Shown: positions 8,858 through 15,725 of the stretch, one piece after another
How positions within the stretch are numbered: position 1 is the stretch's first letter
Layout of the letters: the number at the start of each line of letters is the position of its first letter
Assembly (NCBI GenBank): GCA_964440605.1
Contig: CAYTSW010000011.1
Coordinates: forward strand, 1 to 34,993
DNA length: 34,993 nucleotides
From: CAYTSW01 sp964440605
GTDB lineage: Bacteria > Planctomycetota > Phycisphaerae > Phycisphaerales > UBA1924
Reading direction: 5' to 3'
Notes under the pieces: model-generated
What the model was told of the DNA's origin: nothing
Seen by the model: only the letters and a program-made list of their open reading frames with translations
The model's database searches: none
Position numbers and translations under genes: made by a program

Positions 8858-9327
8858 CAGGGAGTGGTGCGCAGAGGCGCAGAGGGGGCAGAGGACCCAG
8901 AGGCCAGACGGGTGTTCTGGAAGTGAGAGCTCTGGGGATGAATGCGGCGGTAGATGCCGTCGCGAAAGGGCAAGGCCCCGAAGTTCAACAGTAGCCCGAG
9001 CGGAAGGTCAGCGGCTCGCATGTAGCCGAGCAACTGCGCAAGGTGCTGATCGTGTACCGCTGCAACCGATTTCAGTTCGACGACGACGAGCCTGTCGACG
9101 ACAAGGTCGAGCACCTGATCGCCGATGCGTCGACCCTTGTACGTCACGGTGCAGCGGTGCTGGCGCGTAAAGGAGATGCCACGTTCAGAGAGTTCGATGT
9201 CCATCGCCCGCTCATACAGGACTTCGGCGAGCCCGGGACCTAACGCTCGGCACACAGTGATCGCACACCCGATCACCGACTCGGTGACCAAGTTCCACGC
9301 TTGCGGGATTTCAACCCCTTGACTCAT
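8857..9327 (-). CDS. GxxExxY protein (PD-(D/E)XK-like), apparent insertion
   Basis: This 156-residue protein belongs to the GxxExxY family. The naming motif is seen as GLAEVLYERA near residue 32. A nuclease-like core follows: DQVLDLVVDRLVVVELKS near 70-87 (Asp and Glu-x-Lys arranged as in PD-(D/E)XK enzymes) and HDQHLAQLLGYMR near 92-104. The family is named from sequence and its function is unknown. The gene lies between moxR and the DUF58 gene, and a 25-base inverted repeat brackets it. The upstream copy supplies AGAGG (complement of 9335-9339) seven bases before the ATG. The downstream copy encodes part of the low-complexity tail (SGSSAPSAPLRTTP). It probably arrived as a small cassette with its repeats (inference). 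Confidence 0.9.
   Translation of the reverse strand: MSQGVEIPQAWNLVTESVIGCAITVCRALGPGLAEVLYERAMDIELSERGISFTRQHRCTVTYKGRRIGDQVLDLVVDRLVVVELKSVAAVHDQHLAQLLGYMRAADLPLGLLLNFGALPFRDGIYRRIHPQSSHFQNTRLASGSSAPSAPLRTTP
8870..8894 (+). repeat. Inverted repeat, left copy, flanking GxxExxY gene
   Basis: The plus strand reads cgcagaggcgcagagg, then gg, then gcagagg. The same 25 bases, with aa in place of the central gg, are found on the minus strand at 9335-9359. This copy lies inside the 3' end of the GxxExxY coding sequence. Confidence 0.85.
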
Positions 9328-9334
9328 TCTGCGG

Positions 9335-9359
9335 CCTCTGCTTCCTCTGCGCCTCTGCG
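9335..9359 (-). repeat. Inverted repeat, right copy, flanking GxxExxY gene
   Basis: This is the partner of 8870-8894 in opposite orientation, with 23 of 25 bases matching. It fills most of the gap between the moxR stop (9368) and the GxxExxY ATG (9327), and contributes an AGAGG that may serve as its ribosome binding site. No target-site duplication is evident outside the pair. Confidence 0.85.
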
Positions 9360-9367
9360 TACTGCCT

Positions 9368-10411
9368 TCACGCCATCGCCAGCTTCGGATCGCGGCTGGT
9401 GACCTTCACGATCTGGCGCACGATCGCGTCCGGGTTCACGCGGTCGGCCTCGGCTTCGAAGTTGAGCAGGATGCGGTGCCGCAGCGCGGGCATGGCGATG
9501 GCGTCGATGTCGTCGTGGGCGACGTGGAAGCGGCCCTCGGTCAGCGCCCGCACCTTGCCCGCGAGGATGAGCGCCTGCGCGCCGCGGGGGCTGGCGCCGC
9601 AGCGGACGTAGCGGTTCGTGATCTCCGGCGCGTGCTCGCCTTCGGGGTGCGTCGCGAGGACCACGCGGGCGGCGTACTCCTTCACGTGCGGCGCCACGAT
9701 CGCCTCGCGCACCAGGTGCTGGTATTCCATGATCGTCGGGCCGTCGATTTGCGCGCTCACGCTCGGCGTTTCGGCGCCCGTCGTGCGGTCGATTATCGTC
9801 ATGAGGTCGGGCAGCTTCGAGTACCCCACCTCGAGTTTGAAGATGAACCGGTCGAGCTGTGCCTCGGGCAGCGGGTACGTACCCTCCTGCTCGATCGGGT
9901 TCTGCGTCGCGAGCACGAAGAAGGGCAGCTCGAGCTTCATGTGATGCCCGCCGACCGTGACGGACTTCTCCTGCATCGCCTCCAGAAGCGCCGACTGGCT
10001 CTTGGGCGTCGCGCGGTTGATCTCGTCGGCGAGCAGCAACTGCGCGAAGATCGGGCCCTTGCTGAACTCGAAGCGTCGGCGGCCGGTGTCGGGATCTTCC
10101 ATCACGATGTTGGTGCCGATGATGTCGGCGGGCATCAGGTCGGGCGTGAACTGGATGCGGCTGAAGTCGAGTTGGAGCACGTCGGCGAGTGTGCGCACGA
10201 GCATGGTTTTCCCGAGGCCGGGCACGCCTTCGAGCAGGACGTTGCCGCCGGTGAAGATGGCGGTGAGCACGCCTTCGACGATCTCGTCGTGCCCGACCAT
10301 GACCTTCTGCACCTCGTTCTTGAGGTTCTGGAAGGTCGCTCGGAACTGTTCGCAGCGGGCTTTGACGTCGTCGGGCGCCTGCGGGGTGTCGGGCTCGTGC
10401 ATCGCGGTCAT
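9368..10411 (-). CDS. MoxR family AAA+ ATPase
   Basis: MoxR ATPases are cytoplasmic chaperone-like AAA+ proteins that work with vWA-domain partners in assembling or activating complexes. This 347-residue copy has Walker A GVPGLGKT (62-69), the PADIIGT segment near 94-100, Walker B LLLADE (125-130), sensor 1 ATQNP (168-172) and LPEAQLDRF, with a C-terminal lid domain. The ATG at 10411 is preferred over the ATG at 10402 because AGGAG (complement of 10422-10426) is ten bases upstream of it. The neighbouring vWA and DUF58 genes are its expected partners. Confidence 0.96.
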   Translation of the reverse strand: MTAMHEPDTPQAPDDVKARCEQFRATFQNLKNEVQKVMVGHDEIVEGVLTAIFTGGNVLLEGVPGLGKTMLVRTLADVLQLDFSRIQFTPDLMPADIIGTNIVMEDPDTGRRRFEFSKGPIFAQLLLADEINRATPKSQSALLEAMQEKSVTVGGHHMKLELPFFVLATQNPIEQEGTYPLPEAQLDRFIFKLEVGYSKLPDLMTIIDRTTGAETPSVSAQIDGPTIMEYQHLVREAIVAPHVKEYAARVVLATHPEGEHAPEITNRYVRCGASPRGAQALILAGKVRALTEGRFHVAHDDIDAIAMPALRHRILLNFEAEADRVNPDAIVRQIVKVTSRDPKLAMA

Positions 10412-10441
10412 GGGTGGTCGGCTCCTATCGATCGGAACGGG

Positions 10442-13400
10442 TCAGTGGTCGGAGTCGGAGGCTCGTTGTTCGAGGGCGCGTTTCTTGGCGCGCATCAGGC
10501 GCGACATGCCTTCTTCTTCCTCGGCGGGGTTGGCGCTTGTCGCGCCGTTGCTCGTCGCCGGGCGCTCGCGCGGCGGGGCGGCGGTGACGACGTCCCCCGG
10601 CTGCCGCGCCGACGCCGGGTCGGCCTCGAACTTGATCGAGCGCGTCGTCTTGGTCTCGACGGTGGGCTTCGCTCGTTCGAGCCGGCTCGAGGCTTTCTCG
10701 CGCGCCGCGCGCAACGCGTCGATCTGCGAGGCCTTCTGCTGCTCGCGCTTGAAGGCGCGCCGCACGACCCGCGCCATCGCCGGGATGTCGATCCGCACGC
10801 GGCGGACGGCGACGTCGGCCAGGAAGAGCGTGATCGCCATCAACGTCACGATGAGCCAGATCGGCCGTAACGCGACCGGCGCCGTCAGACCCTCGCGGGA
10901 GAAGAGGTCGCTCGTCGCGCCGATTCCGGTCTCGAAGTACCGCCCGCCCGTCACGTCGGCAACCCGGCGGAGCAGCGCGGGGTTGGACTCGATCGCGCGG
11001 AACTCATCGGCGAACGGTCGCGTCACCGCAGCGAGCACCGTGCCGCGCTCTGGGTTGCCGTCGACTGTCGCCTCGTAACGGATCGCGATGGTGTGCGAGC
11101 CGGCGGCGGACGAATCGAACGTGCCTTCGTACCGGCCCGGCGCGGTCTGCGGCAGGCTGAGCTCGCCGCTCTCGCCATCGGGGCCGACGGTGCGCGAAAC
11201 GAAGTTGGCGAAGTTCAGCGGCTCGCCCGCCTGGTCGAGCGCGTTGACGACGACACGGGTGCGTGGCCCATCATTGGTCGTGACGACGGAGATGCTGTTG
11301 GAACCCGCGGGCCTCATGACCCAGCGGACGTGCTGTTCCCAGAAGGCGTCGTAGGGCGACCAGTCGACCCAGGAACTCGACCATCGCGTGGTCGCGTCGG
11401 AGGTGAACGCCACGACGCGGCCCAGGCCCGCTTGCCAGTGCGCGAGGATGGGGTCGTTCTCGGGCTGCGGGCCGCGGAGCGTGACGACGGAGAGGCCCTC
11501 GCGGTCGGTCGTCACGATGTAGCCGCTGATGGGCGGGACGGGCGTCGGGATGCCTCGCAGCGGGATGGATGGCGCGCCGGTCGCCGCGGGTGTGAAGGGC
11601 TCGCCCTCCCAGATGAGCGAGCGTTTGATGACCTGCGCTTCCTTGATGAAGATCTGCGTGAGTTGGGCGAGGCCCCCGGCGTTGGCGGAAACGGGGTGGA
11701 AGGTCCCTTCGGTCTGGGTAGCGAGGGTGGAGAGGAGCTGGGTGTCCGCGCCGTCGCCGATGGCGATCGTGGAGATGGAGATGTCTCGTTCGTTCGCCTC
11801 CTGCACGACGCTGACCCACTCGCCGCGGTCCCCGGTCTGACCATCGGACAGGATGACGATGTGCCGCACCGCGGCGTCGGCCTCCATCAGGCTGCGGATC
11901 GCCTGGCGGACCGCGGGGAACATGATGGTGCCGCCGCCGGCGCCAAGGCGGCGGACGCGTCGGGCGATGGCTTGCTTGTCGCTGACCTGGATCATGGGGA
12001 CGACGACGCGCGTCGTCGAGTCGAAGCGGATCACCGTCGCAAGGTCGAGGCGGCTCAGCGCGTTGATCGCGGCAACGGCGCCCTCGGCGGCGGCGTCGAG
12101 CTGCGTGAGGCTTGTGCCGCCGATCCGCATGCCCATCGAACCCGAGGCGTCGATGACGATCGCGAGGGCGCCTTTGGGCATCTCGCGCCGCTCGGGCACG
12201 TCGAGGCGCACGGGCAACACCTCGGCGACGGGCGTGCCGATCCATCCGCCGGCGCCGAAGCTGTCGGGCCCGCCGACCATCACCAGCCCGCCGCCCGAAT
12301 CGCGGACGTACTGAGTGAGCTGGTCCATCTGCCGGCCGTTGAAGTCGCTCGCGGGGATGTCGAAGAGGATGACCGCGTCGTAGGCCTGCAACTGTTGGAA
12401 CGTATCGAAGGCGCGCAGCGGTGAGCGTGTTTCGACGTCGAGTTCGGCGCTGGTGAGCGCTTCGAGCAGCGGTGCCGACGCGGCCACATCGGTCGAGACG
12501 AGCAGGATCATCCCCTCGGATTCGACGAAGGTAACGCCCTGGGCGTAGTTGTTCTGCGCGACGGCGTCGGCGGAAGGTTCGTCGGGCTCGAAGATGGCTT
12601 CGAAGCGTTGCGGCCCGCCGCGTGTGAGCTCGACAGGGATCGTCACCGGCTCGACGCCGGCGCGGACGCCGATCTGCGCAGCATTCGAGTCCGATCCGGG
12701 GTCGAGGTCGTAGGGGCGGTCGTTGACGAAGAGGCTGAGTCGTCCCGAGGTGGCGCGTGTGGAGCGCAACGTCGCGACGAGATTCACCGTCTGTCCCTGC
12801 CGGGCGGTCGCGGGGGCGACGAGAGAGTCGAAGACCACTTCCCCGCCCACGCCGCGGTCGACCGCGAGCACGTCAACGGGGATGCCGGTGGCCTGAGCGC
12901 GTTCGGCGGCGCGGAGCAGGCTGCCCGAGGTTTCGTTGCCGTCAGAAACGAGCAGGATGCGTCCCGCGGTGTCAGCGGGCTTGATGGTCAGCGCCATCTG
13001 GATGGCTTCGTCGAGCGCGGTGCCCGTGCGCACGCCGGGGTCGAGATCGCCCGATTCCGCCGCCCGGCGGAGTGCTTGAGCGGGCGGGACGTTGTCTCGC
13101 GGCAGCACGCGGGCGTAGGCGTCCTTCGCGGTCGTGACGAGGCCCAGGCGGTCGCCCGGCTGCGCGCGAGAGAGCGGCTCGCCGAGGTAGTCGGGCAGGC
13201 TCTGCAACGCTTCGCGTGGCATCGATGCGCTGCCGTCGACCACGAGCATCAGCGAGACGCCTTCGCCTTCGCGTCGCAGGTGCGGATCAGCGAGCGCAGC
13301 GCCGAGCGTTGTGACGACCAGCAGGCGGATGATGAGCGCCGACCAGCGCGTTACGCCGCCCAAGCCCGAGAGGCTGCGCCGCCCGATGAGGACGACCACG

Positions 13401-13465
13401 ATCCAGAGAACGGGAATGAACGCCAGCCACGCCGGCGTGTCGAACTGGATCGGCCCGATGACCAT
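10442..13465 (-). CDS. Giant membrane protein with two vWA domains and an amidotransferase-like domain (1007 aa)
   Basis: Two N-terminal membrane helices (about residues 12-28 and 42-60) are followed by a first vWA domain with MIDAS motif DGSAS (77-81). A CARDB-like beta region comes next. Around residues 310-425 is an amidotransferase-like fold (AVILFDIPASDFNG, GGGLVMVGGPDSFG). A second vWA domain follows with MIDAS DASGS (439-443), then a beta-rich region. One helix near 863-885 precedes a roughly 110-residue charged cytoplasmic tail, which could contact MoxR. Both MIDAS motifs look intact, so both domains may bind metal. The ATG at 13465 has no strong Shine-Dalgarno, but starting there preserves the first membrane helix. 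The gene runs 30 bases upstream of moxR. Its exact function is not known. Confidence 0.9.
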   Translation of the reverse strand: MVIGPIQFDTPAWLAFIPVLWIVVVLIGRRSLSGLGGVTRWSALIIRLLVVTTLGAALADPHLRREGEGVSLMLVVDGSASMPREALQSLPDYLGEPLSRAQPGDRLGLVTTAKDAYARVLPRDNVPPAQALRRAAESGDLDPGVRTGTALDEAIQMALTIKPADTAGRILLVSDGNETSGSLLRAAERAQATGIPVDVLAVDRGVGGEVVFDSLVAPATARQGQTVNLVATLRSTRATSGRLSLFVNDRPYDLDPGSDSNAAQIGVRAGVEPVTIPVELTRGGPQRFEAIFEPDEPSADAVAQNNYAQGVTFVESEGMILLVSTDVAASAPLLEALTSAELDVETRSPLRAFDTFQQLQAYDAVILFDIPASDFNGRQMDQLTQYVRDSGGGLVMVGGPDSFGAGGWIGTPVAEVLPVRLDVPERREMPKGALAIVIDASGSMGMRIGGTSLTQLDAAAEGAVAAINALSRLDLATVIRFDSTTRVVVPMIQVSDKQAIARRVRRLGAGGGTIMFPAVRQAIRSLMEADAAVRHIVILSDGQTGDRGEWVSVVQEANERDISISTIAIGDGADTQLLSTLATQTEGTFHPVSANAGGLAQLTQIFIKEAQVIKRSLIWEGEPFTPAATGAPSIPLRGIPTPVPPISGYIVTTDREGLSVVTLRGPQPENDPILAHWQAGLGRVVAFTSDATTRWSSSWVDWSPYDAFWEQHVRWVMRPAGSNSISVVTTNDGPRTRVVVNALDQAGEPLNFANFVSRTVGPDGESGELSLPQTAPGRYEGTFDSSAAGSHTIAIRYEATVDGNPERGTVLAAVTRPFADEFRAIESNPALLRRVADVTGGRYFETGIGATSDLFSREGLTAPVALRPIWLIVTLMAITLFLADVAVRRVRIDIPAMARVVRRAFKREQQKASQIDALRAAREKASSRLERAKPTVETKTTRSIKFEADPASARQPGDVVTAAPPRERPATSNGATSANPAEEEEGMSRLMRAKKRALEQRASDSDH

Positions 13466-13585
13466 GCGGCGTGGCGTGCTCCCATCGTTCGCGCCGCCGG
13501 TGCGGACATCCCAGTATCAGGCCCGCGGTCGGCGGAGATCGCGGTTCACGCCGATGCGGTCATTGCGGACGACTGCTCGAACTGG
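13466..13585. other. 120-base gap inside the minus-strand gene run
   Basis: This lies between the stop of the Gln-rich protein gene and the ATG of the double-vWA gene. No terminator, tRNA or clear promoter was seen, so the two genes are probably co-transcribed. Confidence 0.4.
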
Positions 13586-15298
13586 TCAGCCGCTCTCGGC
13601 GGGGGCCCCGGCGTCGGCTTCTTCTTCGAGACCACCAAAGTACTGTTTCAGGACGTCCTCGTACTCCCGCGGGATGAGTTTTTCGTCGATCGCTTCCTCC
13701 ACCGCGCGCCCACCCGCACGGGCCGCTTCGCGGAACTCCGCGCGGCTCTCGCCCCGTACAGCAGGGCCTTCGACCAACGTGGTGCCGATGATCGGCCCGT
13801 TAGGATTGATGCGGTTGGTGTTCTTGGTCTGCTCGGCGACGGTCTGGTTTGAGCGATCCTGCTCGTCGCGCTCGCCTCCCGAGCCGGAGCTGCCGGCGCC
13901 GGGGCCGGTCGAACGATGCTTCTGCGCCCAGTTGGGCAGCATGGAGGCGCCGCCGCCGTTGCACTGACCGACGTTGTTCATCTGGTTGGCGAGCATCTGG
14001 CGGGCGCCCTGCATCTGCTGGAGTTGCTGCTGCATCATCTCCATCTGCGAGAGCTGCTCGCCAAGCTGCTGTCCGCCCTGTTGTCCGAGCTGGCCCATCT
14101 GGCCCTGCTGCATCGCCTTAGCCATCTGCTGCATCGCGCCCCCGGCGTTCTGACACGCCTGGCACGCCTTGTTCATGGCCTGCATCTTCTGCTGCAGGGC
14201 CTGCTTCTGCGCCTGCGTGAGGTTCTGGCTGTTCTGGATGGCCTGCTGGAGCGCTTCCGGATCATTCATGAGGTTCGGGTCGATGCCGGCCTGTTGCAGG
14301 GCCTGCGCCAGGGCGTCCTGCTGCTTGGCCAGCTCCTCCAACTGTTTGGCGAGGTCTTCCAGTTGCTTGGCCAAAGCCTCCTGCTGCTCGGCGCTCAGTT
14401 CGCCATTGCGCGCCTGCTCCAGCAGTTCGTTGAGCGCTCGTCGGGCGGCCTCGAAGTCGCCCCGCTGCATGGCCTGCGCGAGCTTGGTGACCTCGGACTG
14501 CTCGCCCGCCGGCTGACGCAGTCGCTTGGAAAGGTCTTCCATCGCCTTGGCCGCTGCCAGGTCGCCCTTCTCGGCCATCTCTTCGAGCTTGTCGCTGAGG
14601 GTGGTCAGCTTGCGCATCTGCGCCTTCTGGAGCTCTTCGGGCGTCTGAGGCTTCTCCTCGTTCGCGGCTTCGAGTTCCTTCAGCAGGTCCTCGGCGCCCA
14701 TTTCCTTGAGCGCCTCGCTGACCGCGGCGTCCGACTCGTCCACTGCCGCCTTCACCTCGATCATCTGCGCTTCGACCGCCTCCGCGCCCGCCTCCTCTTC
14801 CGAGGCGGTGTCGATGAGCGCCATGAGATCGGTCTGCGGCAGGAAGCCGGTGAGCAGCACAGCCGCGGCCAGCGTCGGCACGACAGGCCACCACTGCGGC
14901 GTCCGCGCCGGGATGGCATCTCGGACGACGGCTCGCCGAGCGACATCCTCGCCCTGCGCTACCGAGGCGCGCGACCAATCGTCCTCGCGCGTCCGCGCCC
15001 AGAGCGCCGTCGCGATGGTGGTCTTGAGCCCGAGGCGTTCGTCGAGGAGGTGCGCGACCGCCGCGCGGTCGTGCCGCGTAACCAGCACCCACACCGCGCC
15101 AAAAACGACTCCGCCGGCGACGGCGAGCGACCACGCCAGGCCCCAATCGAGCCCGCCAAACGCGAAGGCCTTCTCGGCGATACGGAGACCGGCCAGGGCG
15201 AGCAAAGCAATCACCAGACCGCCCAACATGGCGGGGATGCAACGGACGATCAGGAGCCGCCGGGAGGCTCGCGACAGCGTGCGATCAAGACTCGTCAT
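13586..15298 (-). CDS. Membrane-anchored Gln-rich coiled-coil protein (570 aa)
   Basis: The start is taken as ATG at 15298 because AAAGGA (complement of 15308-15313) lies nine bases upstream and translation then begins MTSLDRTLSRASRR before the first helix. The longer open frame to 15586 would cross the tRNA gene. Three hydrophobic helices are seen (about residues 20-40, 55-74 and 137-155). They are followed by some 300 residues rich in Ala, Leu, Glu and Gln forming long coiled coils, with repeated EQLAKQLEDLAKQ-like heptads. A Met/Gln-rich stretch with a small CQAC pair comes next, then a charged tail. Similar proteins sit at the head of MoxR/vWA clusters in planctomycetes. It may be a scaffold, but no enzymatic motif is visible. 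Confidence 0.88.
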   Translation of the reverse strand: MTSLDRTLSRASRRLLIVRCIPAMLGGLVIALLALAGLRIAEKAFAFGGLDWGLAWSLAVAGGVVFGAVWVLVTRHDRAAVAHLLDERLGLKTTIATALWARTREDDWSRASVAQGEDVARRAVVRDAIPARTPQWWPVVPTLAAAVLLTGFLPQTDLMALIDTASEEEAGAEAVEAQMIEVKAAVDESDAAVSEALKEMGAEDLLKELEAANEEKPQTPEELQKAQMRKLTTLSDKLEEMAEKGDLAAAKAMEDLSKRLRQPAGEQSEVTKLAQAMQRGDFEAARRALNELLEQARNGELSAEQQEALAKQLEDLAKQLEELAKQQDALAQALQQAGIDPNLMNDPEALQQAIQNSQNLTQAQKQALQQKMQAMNKACQACQNAGGAMQQMAKAMQQGQMGQLGQQGGQQLGEQLSQMEMMQQQLQQMQGARQMLANQMNNVGQCNGGGASMLPNWAQKHRSTGPGAGSSGSGGERDEQDRSNQTVAEQTKNTNRINPNGPIIGTTLVEGPAVRGESRAEFREAARAGGRAVEEAIDEKLIPREYEDVLKQYFGGLEEEADAGAPAESG

Positions 15299-15369
15299 GC
15301 CGGTTCGTCCTTTCCCCGGCCAGCGATGGCGGACCGTTTCGGAGGCGTGGCGGTGCTCACCACTGTTGA

Positions 15370-15375
15370 AGTTTA
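15370..15375 (-). promoter_or_regulatory. Possible -10 element of the large minus-strand operon
   Basis: TAAACT on the minus strand lies about 70 bases before the ATG at 15298. No good -35 hexamer was found at the usual distance, so the call is tentative. Confidence 0.3.
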
Positions 15376-15434
15376 CCGGCGAAAAAGCCGCTCGATGCCG
15401 GCTAGCGCGTACACAAACCGAACAACAGGGCCTC

Positions 15435-15446
15435 ACCGCTAGCGGT
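15435..15446. promoter_or_regulatory. Perfect 12-base palindrome, possible operator
   Basis: The sequence ACCGCTAGCGGT reads the same on both strands and lies in the divergent control region. A dimeric regulator could bind here, but no regulator gene is adjacent. Confidence 0.3.
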
Positions 15447-15553
15447 CGCGCCGGAGGCACATCGACGACCTCAATGGATACGCGCCGCGCGGGGGCGAGT
15501 TCACCTCGATCGCTTGTGCGCCTCCGGAAACACGCGATTCGGCGCCGCTCGGG

Positions 15554-15561
15554 GCTACTAT
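15554..15561 (+). promoter_or_regulatory. Likely -10 element of tRNA-Gly (GCTACTAT)
   Basis: GCTACTAT ends ten bases before the mature tRNA 5' end, which fits a start of transcription at or just before the tRNA. It is the clearest copy of the GCTAnnnT motif, since the RNA end is known from the cloverleaf. Confidence 0.55.
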
Positions 15562-15571
15562 GCGGGCGATC

Positions 15572-15644
15572 GCGGGCGTAACTCAATTGGTAGAGTGTCA
15601 GCCTTCCAAGCTGAATGTTGCCGGTTCGATCCCGGTCGCCCGCT
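15572..15644 (+). tRNA. tRNA-Gly (anticodon TCC)
   Basis: The 73 bases fold into a full cloverleaf. The 7-bp acceptor GCGGGCG pairs with CGCCCGC. The D arm is ACTC/GAGT with a GG-containing loop. The anticodon arm TCAGC/GCTGA has loop CTTCCAA, with anticodon TCC at 15605-15607. The variable loop has five bases, and the T arm GCCGG/CCGGT closes on TTCGATC. The discriminator is T, as usual for bacterial tRNA-Gly. CCA is not encoded. It reads GGA and, by wobble, other glycine codons. Confidence 0.97.
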
Positions 15645-15713
15645 TTGATCCACGCCGCTGTGAGGCTTGCACAGCAGCGTGAGTTACGGCCGCTGAAACG
15701 TCAGCGCGGGCCG

Positions 15714-15719
15714 TATGAT
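15714..15719 (+). promoter_or_regulatory. Possible -10 element of mutL
   Basis: TATGAT ends six bases before the mutL ATG, and no Shine-Dalgarno lies between. If used, the message would be leaderless or nearly so. Confidence 0.35.
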
Positions 15720-15725
15720 GGTTCC

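Larger units (their letters stand above)
15299..15571. other. Control region between the minus-strand operon and tRNA-Gly
   Basis: These 273 bases hold no convincing gene. Features seen are a minus-strand GGTAAACT (complement of 15370-15377) as a possible -10 for the large operon, a perfect 12-base palindrome at 15435-15446, and GCTACTAT (15554-15561) eleven bases before the tRNA. Confidence 0.5.

Noticed and set aside
8860..9367. Target-site duplication around the GxxExxY cassette
   Set aside because: The bases outside the two inverted repeats do not match each other, so no duplication could be supported.
15398..15409. GCCGGCTAGC-type near-palindrome close to the 12-base palindrome
   Set aside because: It is short and imperfect; such GC-rich palindromes are common by chance in this composition.
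13916..15442. 508-residue Leu-rich plus-strand open frame
   Set aside because: It is the antisense of the Gln/Ala/Leu coiled-coil gene; CAG-type codons read as Leu codons on the other strand produce the pattern.
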